From Thalassiosira profunda (taxonomy: Eukaryota; Bacillariophyta; Thalassiosirophyceae; Thalassiosirales; Thalassiosiraceae): 22,330 nucleotides of DNA. Position numbers and translations under genes: made by a program. The stretch is from positions 1 through 22,330 of the forward strand of contig JALLAP010001366.1 in the NCBI GenBank assembly GCA_036939355.1, in the 5' to 3' direction. The notes beneath the pieces were generated by a model, which made no database searches, had not been told where the DNA came from, and worked only from the letters and a program-made list of their open reading frames with translations. Below are positions 1-8,800 of this stretch, one piece after another. How positions within the stretch are numbered: position 1 is the first letter of the stretch; each line of letters begins with the position of its first letter.

Positions 1-58
1 AGCAAGAGATCAGATGGATGCTGCGCGAAGAATAAAGTCTCTGTTCCATCAAACTTAC
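1..58 (-). other. Partial intron of RDR copy 1 (cut by window start)
   Basis: Read on the minus strand, the coding frame ends after a GT at 60-59 and is followed by a GTAAGT donor at 58-53. Without splicing the frame stops at once (TAA at 57-55). The matching place in copy 2 has a GTGAGT donor and a complete intron ending in TTGCAG. The acceptor and last exon of copy 1 lie outside the window. Confidence 0.8.
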
Positions 59-924
59 ACGAGCGTGCCGAGATACATCTTGTCTTTTCGATGCTGCATC
101 GTATAGTTGATGACCAGATTCGAGAATCCCTCATCTTCCCATTGCATTAACCTCTTTTTGAAAGGATCGTCTGGCTGCTGGGGTGAGTCGTTCCGGTCGG
201 GCCAGTCGCCCACACTGCTCACAACGGTCTTATTCCAGCAGCACCACGCTTTGTCGCCATCAAAATCACCTCCACTCATCATCTCTGCTTGGCTCACTGG
301 CCCCTTGGTGGAAAGCACCAGTCCAGCTATGATGCCGCTGAAAAAAGAGCCCTTTGAAGGATCCAGACCTCTCGCCTGACCCCTCCGGATCAAATCGACC
401 TTGGACACGGCCTTCAATTTCCGCAGATCGCTCAGGAAGTAGGAGGGAAGTCTCATAGCTATGATACTGCCAACCGCATCCACCTCTGATTGCGATGGTC
501 CCTCCCCAGTAGCAACAAACGCCTCGTCAGGTTTGAGGAGGCCCGTGTGATCGGGCAGCATGCGGAGGTATCGAGACGAGCTTTCAGGAAACCTGCTCTT
601 CTCACGCAAGCTCTTGAGCTCGCTGTTCACAAAATCGTTCAGCTTCTTCAACATCGTGGGCTCATCCAAGTTCACGTCCGCAACTAGCATGGCCAAAAAG
701 ACGTCGTCATCGAACAGGCTCTCACTGTCTCGTAGAAACATCCTCGCCTTGTATCTAGCCACCAAGAGTGCGTGGTCGGTGCGGATAGATGCCAGCTCTT
801 CGATTTCCTTCCTCGCAAGCTCCAAAAAGAATTCGGCAGGGACTCCTCGCGCCTCGAGGATGGCAACGACGTTCTGGCTATAAAAAGCTGGAGGTGGTGG
901 TGGATCCCACTCTTTCACTTCCAC
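59..924 (-). CDS. RDR copy 1, catalytic half of a cellular RNA-dependent RNA polymerase (broken gene)
   Basis: This is the 3' part of an RNase H-RdRP fusion gene. The cellular RdRP class (QDE-1, plant RDR) copies single-stranded RNA into dsRNA for small-RNA silencing. The key motif is SGGDFDGDKAW; its DFDGD aspartates are encoded at 253-267 and correspond to the metal-binding DxDGD of the second double-psi beta-barrel. Upstream, the RLPSYFLSDLRKLKAV stretch matches the family's R-x-P-x5-D-[IL]-R-x-L-x-A-V block, although the usual histidine is replaced. The exon ends at a GTAAGT donor at position 58. It is out of frame with the upstream part (925-3076) because of a 7-bp tandem duplication at 918-931. 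Copy 2 reads straight through the equivalent point, so the two parts were once one gene. The frameshift could be a real pseudogene lesion or a sequencing error. Confidence 0.85.
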
Positions 925-931
925 CTTCCAC
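918..931. repeat. 7-bp tandem duplication causing a frameshift in RDR copy 1
   Basis: The plus strand reads CTTCCAC twice in a row (918-924 and 925-931). The equivalent place in copy 2 is 7 bp shorter and stays in frame, joining the HNTVE and VKEWDP parts directly. Seven bases shift the frame by one, which matches the frame difference between the two open parts of copy 1. Confidence 0.9.
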
Positions 932-3076
932 GGTATTGTGCAGCAACTCATCATTCACCAGAGGTATGGTCCCTCGCTCTGTCAGAGGCACGCAGTACTT
1001 CTTCTGACTTTCCCGGTAACAAACTTTGATGCCATTGAGACTGTCGTCGACGACCCAAATTCCCTTTAAACCTCCGATCCGACCCTGGAAGCTCGAGTAG
1101 GGACAAGAACCAGCGCCAGCATGAGCCGTTTGCACTGATGTTCCAATATCGCGATTTCGTTGCTCGCGGTTCAGAGTGTACTCCATGTACACTTTGTTCA
1201 GCGCCTCTCTTGAGATCAAACCACAGCCATCCGTCATCTCATTGCCGGTACCAGCGGCCTTGATATCATCAATTTGCTCGAGCATTCCTGGCTCCAATAT
1301 CAGCGTTGGTATTGTTGACGTGAAACTCAGCTTCATTCTCTTCATGTATTTCGTGAGCGATAGGCCGGGGTTCAGATCGAGCGGAATGCATCGTTTGGCG
1401 ACTTCTGGCGCCGAAAATTCGTCGCATTTGTCAATTCCCACCCCGCTCTCGGCAAACAGCCGGAACGTCACCTTTTTGCCGGAAGGATTGGAATACAGGA
1501 TGCCGTATTTGCGCCCCGCCAACACCAGCTTCTCGTTCACCAGGTGTTTGCGTAGATGCTTCTTCAGCACCGATAGCGATTCAGTGCACTTACTGTCGCA
1601 GTATAGATCTAGGAATCGGTGGCCGCCGAATCTTCTGTGGATCCGCCTCGTCTCCGCCGTCCCGACTTGCGGCCTGAGCAGTTCAAGACCACCCTCGCAG
1701 AGTTTTTTAGCCTGAAACAGCATGAGGCAGGAGTTGGATTTGTCTACCGCGACTCCTTTCTCAGAGGAGAGCTCCAACAGGTCCATGTAAGTAGCAGGTA
1801 CAGTCTGCGCTGTGTCCTCCTCGTGGATCAAAGCAACAAGCTCCTGACGCAGCGACGACTTCCCTCTATGTTCATCAAACGCTCCCTTCAGGCGGCTTCC
1901 GAAGTCACTGGAACGCAAGTCTTTCCGCAGCCCGAGCCGTTCCAACTCGAACTGAACCAAGAACGGAAGTTTAGCGGCCCAATCCCCATCGTCAACCGCC
2001 AGCAAGTCCGCATCGGTGATCGATTGGGAGAAAGTCAACGAGCAGAGTTGGTCGATGGGATCATTCTGCGCCTCACTCTCCTCCACGCGAAACTCCATCG
2101 AATTCATCGCATCATCCTCACGGGAGGCTTGAGAGAGTGGCGGCGTCACCAGCACCGGCAGACCTCCCAGATCGGTGCTTTTCTCATCCATAGCCCGATT
2201 GGCCAGCTCGTCGGCTCGCTTGTTGTCTTTGCGGTAAACATGCGCCATGCTAAATGCTTTGAACTGTCCCCTCGATTCGACCACTTTTTGGAGAAGTCCC
2301 CGCAGATGGGGTTTGTTGCACTGCCATTCCCCCATTGTCTGCTTGATGATCAGCTTGCTGTCCCCATTCACATGTATTCGGTGGATTCCCAAGCGCACCG
2401 CACAGTCTAACCCGGTCACCAATCCGGTGTACTCTGCCTCGTTGTTCGTCTTGTGATCTCCCAAGTACTGATGGCCACTCCAAATTTCTTTCTCGCCATC
2501 GTAGATGACCATGCCCGCACCGGCTACTCCAGGATTTCCCCGGGACCCGCCGTCGAAGTAGAGAATATACGTCCTGTCTACATCGATTGCGGGGCGTTTG
2601 CTGTCGCTGAAGTCGCTGCCCAGATTGACAGCCGCCGTCGATGCACCCGCTGCGGGCTTGCAATCCGAGGAAGCGAAGGATATTTTCCGTTTGCACGACG
2701 ACACGGCATCGTCGTTGGCATGGGGACGCTTTGCAGAAGAATGGCATGTACCTCTAGGCGGAGACGTTGCCGATGGGGACTTAGCGTAGGGATTGCGAAC
2801 CGGTGATGTGGATGATGACTTTTTTGCGTAGGGGTTGTGCACGGGCGAAGGGGTTTGGGCGTAGGGGTTGCTTCGCTTCGGCTTGGTGGGCGTGCCGACA
2901 TCCATCGGCTGCGCTCCCTGCGCTGATGCATTTTGCGCATAAGATATGGAGCCTCGAGCCCCTGGTTGAGTGTACGTCGATGCATTCTGTGCATAAGATG
3001 TGGAGCCACCAGCCCCTGATTGAGTCGATGCCCCCAAAGGGGCGCCAAAGCTCGTTCTTTTGTAAGGATTTGTCAA
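925..3076 (-). CDS. RDR copy 1, N-terminal part: RNase HI domain fused to first half of cellular RdRP
   Basis: The order is a disordered N-terminus with repeated NPYA/NPYK motifs (residues ~3-100), an RNase HI domain (~168-300, DNA ~2177-2575), a linker, and then the start of the RdRP core. The RNase H catalytic set is complete: D175 in FDGGSRGNPG, E215 in TNNEAEY, D239 in NGDSKL, H279 and D289 in KRADELAN. The RdRP part has family-like blocks: RMKLSFTSTIPT, TDGCGLIS (compare FSDGxGxIS) and SFQGRIGGLKG (compare the xFQxRxGGxKG block). RNase HI cuts RNA in RNA:DNA hybrids. The start is uncertain. The ATG aligned with copy 2 (3081-3083) is out of frame through one extra A at 3075-3076, so the frame opens at TTG 3074-3076 and its first in-frame ATG is at 2903-2905. 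The frame is lost at the 918-931 duplication. It is very close to copy 2 but retains a 254-bp segment missing there. Confidence 0.88.
2157..2335 (-). repeat. 179-bp tract identical to RDR copy 2 (21113-21291)
   Basis: The tract runs from just after the C/G difference at 2156/21112 to just before the T/C difference at 2336/21292, and I find no mismatch. It covers the C-terminal half of the RNase H domain and the start of the linker. The next ~150 bp carry roughly fifteen differences. Confidence 0.9.
2929..3030 (-). repeat. Tandem duplication in the N-terminal tail of RDR copy 1
   Basis: Two imperfect units (2929-2982 and 2983-3030) share a core that encodes a serine-tyrosine-AQNAS stretch, so SYAQNAS appears twice in the protein. 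Copy 2 has one unit followed by a short AQAQAQ expansion. This is a length-variable, probably disordered region before the RNase H domain. Confidence 0.75.
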
Positions 3077-3083
3077 CCACCAT

Positions 3084-3665
3084 CTCTCCGTGTCTTCAGC
3101 AACGGTCGCTCAGTTCTCACCCAACCAACAGCTGGTTGAAGCTGAGGTGCCGCGTGAGATGCGGATGGCGACGGCCAGCCCTACCTCGACCGACCCTACC
3201 TGCTCCTCCGACGCCCCCCGGGTTGGAGGTGGAAGGTGGAGGAGGTTGGGGATTGATTGGGGATGCGGATGCGGGTGGGGTGGGCCGGCGGGGGCCGGCC
3301 GCCGGGAGGAGGATCCACCGAGTACGTAGGTAGTGTACGTAGTACGATAGCTGCTCTCCTCTCGCTTCCCCTCCTCGCCGCGTCCGTCCCACAAGTGCAC
3401 CGAGATCCTTGTCCATCAGCGGACCTACCATACCCATCAACCCGGGGAGTCGGCTTGGACTAATCTGATCGCATAAGATAGACTGGCGGTGCGCTTTTGC
3501 AAATTTGCGCGAGAGCTGACGGGTGGTGGGGCGCCAGCTGTCTGACGGACACATCTTGGAAGATCTTGGGCAGCGTAACGGAACTAGAACCCGGGGCTAC
3601 GCCTTTGGGACGCACTCTCGTTGCGACGAAGCCCTCAACGATAACCTTGCAATTGCACACACAAA
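3084..3665. promoter_or_regulatory. Divergent intergenic region between RDR copy 1 and the 3666 gene
   Basis: This 582-bp stretch separates two start codons that point away from each other, so it should hold both 5' UTRs and promoters. I see a G-rich tract at 3249-3295 and a patch rich in TACGTA-like sequence around 3319-3346. I see no convincing TATA box and no coding frame. Similarity to the region upstream of copy 2 ends within about 25 bp of the start codon, so the duplicated block seems to stop near 3106. Confidence 0.5.
3274..3295 (+). other. G-quadruplex-type motif
   Basis: Four G runs (3, 4, 3 and 5 long) are separated by spacers of 1, 1 and 5 bases, which fits the G3+N1-7 pattern. 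Two more G4 runs lie just upstream (3249-3252, 3260-3263). It sits about 190 bp upstream of the expected RDR copy 1 start. Confidence 0.6.
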
Positions 3666-5751
3666 ATGGGCCTCGAGAACGCGCGGGATTCGTACGTCGA
3701 CCTCCTCGAAATAAAGCGCTCGCAGCAGGAGCGCCGGGAGAACCGGCAGGTGCCGCAGCCGCGGGAGCGGCGGTTCGACGTCCAGCCGCTGGCGAAGCGG
3801 ACCAGCTTCCGCGTCCGACGGGACGTCGGGGCGGGAGGGGCGGGGGAAGGGGCCGGCGGAGTGCCCGGACCCGCCGAGGATGGGGGCGGGCCCGGAGCGT
3901 CCGAGGGCGGATTTGCGTTCTCGTACGACGAGCCGTGCTACGAACCGTGCGAGGTGGAGGACGAGGACGAGGAGTCGTGGCCGGTGTGGGAGATGGCGGG
4001 GGTGGCCGATCCATGGAGAGGAGGCGAGGGGGGGAAGGCCGATCTGTCGTCTGTAACCGTCGGCGGGGCTGGTAGGGGTAGTTTTGGCGGAGGGGATGCG
4101 ACAAAGAACACTTCGATTGCCGCGTGCGAGAGGATATTTACCGTCCCGGAGGTGTACGAGGAGATGCAGCACCAACGCGCGATGCGCATGTCGTCCATGG
4201 TGCTACGCGAGGATTCTCGCAGTGGTGACGGCGGGGGAGGGCCCTGCGAGGGAATACTCAACTGCTTCGCCCCCTGGAAGCAACACCAATCAATTCACTC
4301 TCACTCTGGGGGAAAGAGCGCGTTTGTAGACACTGCGAGTGCCAAGAATGATGAAGAGGAAGGCGACGAGGAACTCAATCCAAGGGGGATCATGAAACGC
4401 TCCTCGCTGGCCGTGCAGCTCTATCTGGGCTTGCCGGCGGCGATGAGACGGTCCTTCACGCCCAGTTTGTTCAAGGTCCGCCCGGGCGTCGAGGATGCGA
4501 AGTCAGGGGGGAGCTCGCGGGCCAGCCTCGTGGGGGACAGCTACGTGAGAGACGGCCAAGTAATTGCAATGGGAGTAAATGGTGGAAGTAGTGCATCGGC
4601 AAAGTCCAGCGTTCGAAGCGACGACGCAAACGGTGCCCGGGCGGAGAGGAAGAAGTCCTTCAAGGTGCACTTTTCGGAGCTGAAGCGGGTCCTCCGCGTC
4701 CACAAATTCANGGGCGGAGAGGAAGAAGTCCTTCAAGGTGCACTTTTCGGAGCTGAAGCGGGTCCTCCGCGTCCACAAATTCACAGAGGATCAGGCCGTG
4801 GAAGTGTGGTTCCAACGCGAGGACTTTGAGTTCTTCCGCAACGAGATGACATTGTTGGTCCAGGAGGACGGGGCGTCGCGGGAACTCGCAGAAGTGTGGC
4901 TCGACGCGAACGAGTGGGAGCGGCGGCGGTCGAGCACTGGCGATGGCTCCGACGACAACAACGACGAAGGGGGCGGCGGCGCCTACGCTCCAAGGCATAA
5001 CCGGGACGACAGCAATGCCAGCACTCGCTCTCGATCTTGGTGGCATGATTACGATCACTCGAGACGGGGACTTGAGCGGTACGCGTCCCCGGGACAGGCG
5101 CGGCAGATCTTGGCAAGTTACAAGGTCGCCGTCCAGAAGGTGTTGGGCGAGCAACAGCGGCAGCGCTTCCTCCATTGTTTGTGCATCCCCAGAGCCCACG
5201 ATCCCGCGAAGATTGCCGAGGTCTATCATGAATACACGGCATGGTCGCGGGACCTGGCGTTGGCCGCAGGGGCGTCCGACGCCGACGCTGTACGGACGAA
5301 CTTTGACGACGACCGGAGGCATACGCGGGAGTATTATATGCTCAAGCAGGTTGTTGCCAGCGGGTACCGGGTCCACAAACACATGCCGAACTTCATGCTG
5401 CCGAAATGCATCACGCCGCGGGGCTTCCTCGACGAGGCCGAAAGCCTCTACGTCGACGGTGCGAGCCACCGCGCCCTGCACTCGCCGCCCGAGTTTTCCC
5501 GGCGGAGGTCGCTGCTGGGGTCCATCGGGGGCGAGAAGGAACAGAGCGGGGAGGAGGCACGGGAGGAGATGAGCCGCCTGGACTCGAGGGAGCTGGAGGG
5601 ACCGGTGATGCCCCAGCTGGCGCCCAGCCTGCAGGTGGCGCACGCGGCGAATTCGCCGCCGCCGCCGAGCGGCAGCGCGCGGAAGGCCGACGCCGGGAAG
5701 GGGAAGAGCATGGCGAAGAAGGCGTTGAACTATCCGTTTCAGCAGGCGTGA
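3666..5751 (+). CDS. Unknown diatom-type protein, interrupted only by an assembly join
   Basis: The start is the ATG after ACACAAA at 3666; the stop is TGA 5749-5751. As given, the frame breaks at the N (4711), but one 72-bp unit plus the N (73 bases) is redundant. Leaving it out makes the frame continuous, predicting about 670 residues. The protein has a charged N-terminus, a glycine/acidic-rich region, and a conserved-looking block beginning KVHFSELKRVLRVHKF followed by EVWFQREDFEFFRNE. A helical region follows that begins RRGLERYASPGQARQIL and contains VQKVLGEQQRQR. I recall this order (V-x-F-S..., W[FY]-x3-[DE]F, RGLE, VLxEQ) from large paralogous families of unknown function in diatoms; that is memory, not a search result. 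No enzyme motif, signal peptide or membrane span is visible. It ends 61 bp from the convergent 5813-11266 gene. Confidence 0.82.
4639..4783. repeat. 72-bp exact duplication around a single N: probable unmerged contig overlap
   Basis: Bases 4639-4710 and 4712-4783 are identical and separated by one N. Dropping one unit and the N restores the reading frame of the surrounding gene. The same pattern with the same length occurs at 19141-19285, which argues for an assembly artefact rather than a biological repeat. Confidence 0.93.
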
Positions 5752-5812
5752 TGCAACGGGGACTCTCGGGTACGCAAAATGCAACGTGCACATTACAGTA
5801 CATTTAATTCAT

Positions 5813-8800
5813 CTAATCCACTCGGATACACTCCGCAGTGGCTAACGAGTCGGGATCTCCGTCCCTGGACTGCCTCGCCGTCCTCGAATACTGATTGGAC
5901 CGCCTCTGGCCCTTCTTTGCATTTCGGTTCACCCTCGCAACGCTCTCGTAACGGTCTTTCCGGTCCTGCAGGTTCTTGGGTTCGTTTGGTTTGGCCGCAT
6001 GGCGTCCGTCGAAATGCCGGACGGGCGATTTGTCGCTGGAATGAGACTGCGATAATCTCAACTGATCGTGCTCGGAGATGGAATTCATCCTCGAGTGAGA
6101 GTGCTTGTTCGTTGGGTCCGCCTTGTTGCGAGGCGACGCCCTCACTCGAGAGACAATCTTCTCCCGATGCGTGGTCGTGCCGTTCTTTCCCTGTTGGGTT
6201 GCCTGTGCTGGCCGCGGTTTCTTTCCGCTAACGCCGGGGCTGCCCCTAGCCCGCGGCGTCTTCATTTCGTGCAGCCGATCAGTCGAGTCAGCGTTGCCAT
6301 CTCTTCGCAAGTACGGACGCGTGGCTGCTCCTCCCTTCCCCTTCTCCTGCTGTTTCCTGTGCCGCGCGATGGGGGACATTGACTCGTGGTACAATTGTCC
6401 ACCCCTGGAGAGGTTATCGAACGCCTCCGACGCTCGCGCGGCGCCGTCTCCCCCGTCGAGGCACGTGGGAATGGTCAGGCCCGACACCTCGGAAAAAGTG
6501 GGCGACAGCGTGATGCCGTCCTCGTCGTCGTCGTCGAAGTGCTCGCGGGCAAGGGGCGATGCGTACCGCGCCGTTTGGACCGGCGAGGGGCGACGGGCCT
6601 TGGCGCCCCCCTGGTAATCCCCCCGCCTGGCTTGCAACGGCGGGGACGTGGGAAGCTTCAACGGCGATGTCTTGTTGTGGGAAGGGCCCCCACCGCCCAC
6701 GGCAGGCGACGATTTGTTCGCTGGTGCGGAAGGCGCGGCCTTGTTGGGACTGTAACCCTTGCCGCCGCTTCGCTTGTGCGCAATCCAGAGCGGCGACGGG
6801 GTGTTGGCTTTTGCGCGGCGCGCGGCGGCCGTTGTTCGCGGGGGCGCCTGGGTCTGCACGGGGCTCGCTCGCTGGACCGGCATCGCTTGGGTGGCACCCG
6901 TCGACCGATCTCTCGCGAGGCGGGGCGCGGTGCCGCCAAAGACAGCAATCCTCTCCTTCACGGAAGGGGCCGGACTCTCTTCCTGCACGGGCGTCGCCGC
7001 AGGAGGGACGGCGGCAGTGCCGGCGGTCGTTTGGGGCGGAGGGACGTCCCTCTTTGGACTCAGGGATGCCCTCTTCCGCTCGGGCGTTTTGTCTGCGGCC
7101 CCCTTGGGATTCGGCTTGGCCTCGAATGCCATCTTGCGCACCTTGACCGGCGAAGAGAACGCCAGGGCCTCCCCGTCGGCCGCCGGGGCCGCCGCACCGC
7201 AAGCGCGATTTTCCTTCGAGGACCCCGTCTCCTTCGTCTCGACGACGTCAAAGGATTGCATCGAGGCGTCGCCCTCCGCCGCAGAGTCCGCCCGCGCCTC
7301 CCGCTTCTCCAACCTCTGGGCGTACCGCAGCACCCTCGTCGTGCTGAGCGTTCCGTCGCCCAGCGTGCCGTCGCCGACGGTCCCCTCGTGGGCTTCCGAC
7401 TGGACCAAAGAAGACTCGGCCGTGGCGAGCGTCGAGCCGTCCAGGCTGCTCAGGGCCCGGAGGTCGCGGTGCCGGAGGTAGATGCCGCTTCCGGTCCTGG
7501 TCGATCCCGCGTAAGCAGCAGAAGTGTTCGAGGGGTGGGGGAGGGGGCCCTGCCCGTTCTCGAACCGGGCCCGCAGGTCCTTCAGGGACACGCCGTCCGA
7601 CGAGTGGGACTGGGCCAAGGCAAGGTCGTCGTGCTCCTTGGACGTGGCCTCGGGAACGGGCAACTCGGGCGCCGCCCGCTCCGCCGCCTTCGTTGGCCCG
7701 CCGAAGGAATCCTCCCGTGCCCTCCCGCCGTGTTCCGGATCCGTCGTGGCGCGCGGCAGGAAGGACGGCTTGCTGAAATCGCGCCCCGAGACGAGCTGCG
7801 ACTCGAACCGCGCCCTTGCCTCCGCCGCCGTGGGCGCCGGGGGCGCCGCCCGCCCCGCCTCGAACATGGATCGTATTTCTCGGATGGAAGATCTGCCCTC
7901 CTCCGATTGGACCCCCCTCCGTCCCCCGGAGTCGGATTGGACCTCCTGGACAGTCCGCGGCGCGGGAAAGTGGCCGCCGCGGTCGTCGATCGACGCCTCT
8001 CTAGGGGTGAGGCACGCCCTGGCCCGTCCCATCACCGCGGAATACTCGTCGTCGCCTCCGGCAGTCGCGAGGCTCACTTTCGGAGCCGCGGGTCTTACAC
8101 CGCCGTGCTCTGGAACAATGCCCAGGGTTGCGACGGGGACATTTCCTTCGGCAGGGCGGCGGCGCGACGACTGGGCCCGTTTGAGGCGCGCGAGGGTCCG
8201 GTCGTTCGAAGCCCGCGCGTCGGCCTCGGCCGCGAGCTCCTTCCAGTCGAACCCATCGGGGTCCATCGGCTTTCTCGAGGTCTCCTCGTGTTGGGACGGG
8301 GCCCCGCCGCGGCCCGCGTCGTTGTCCTCGCCTTCCGCCGCGGTGAGGATCCCCCTGCCCGCCTCGTCCGCGGGATCCAGCCCGTTCTTGTCGGCCGGCC
8401 CCCGCGGCCCCCGCGGCGACCGCTCCTTCTTCCGCCTCCGCTCGACGGTGACACCCAGAAGACCAACTTCGGGGTCCTTTTGTTCCTCCCCATCGTCCTC
8501 GGGCGGATCCTGCAAAGCACGGTGCGCCCCCGGCTCGACCACGTTCGACGACGTCGCGGACCCGACCGGCGAGGCGGTCCGGTCGCCCAGCGGGGCACCC
8601 ACGTACCCGGCGCGGGGCAGCGAGGGCGGGGGCGCGGAGCCGAGGCCGGCGCCCCGGTCGCCCTCGCTCGTGGCGGGGCTCGCGCCGGACGTCGGAGGAG
8701 GGCTTTGCGGTGCGGGGGCAGATTCGGTCGAAGGCCGCCGGGGCGAGGGCTCCGCGGGAGCGATCCCCGGCGATGGATCTTTGACCGGGCCCGGCGCTTC

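Noticed and set aside
1264..1517. Intron in RDR copy 1 that copy 2 has lost
   Set aside because: The segment is open in frame and encodes blocks conserved in RDR enzymes; it lacks GT..AG borders at the breakpoints, and copy 2 is frameshifted without it.
1619..2410. About 264-codon plus-strand frame antisense to the RNase H-RDR gene, present in both copies (also 20572-21366)
   Set aside because: Its conservation follows from the conserved minus-strand gene; differences between copies fit the minus-strand frame, and the antisense protein has no recognisable domain.
1..3083. RNase H plus polymerase read as a retrotransposon pol or a viral replicase
   Set aside because: The polymerase has the DxDGD double-psi-barrel signature of cellular QDE-1/RDR enzymes, not the YxDD/GDD palm motifs of reverse transcriptases or viral RdRPs. 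No integrase, protease, LTR or capsid sequence is seen.
4639..4783. True biological tandem repeat of 72 bp
   Set aside because: Perfect identity, a single N between units, the same length at a second unrelated site, and frame restoration when one unit is removed all point to assembly.
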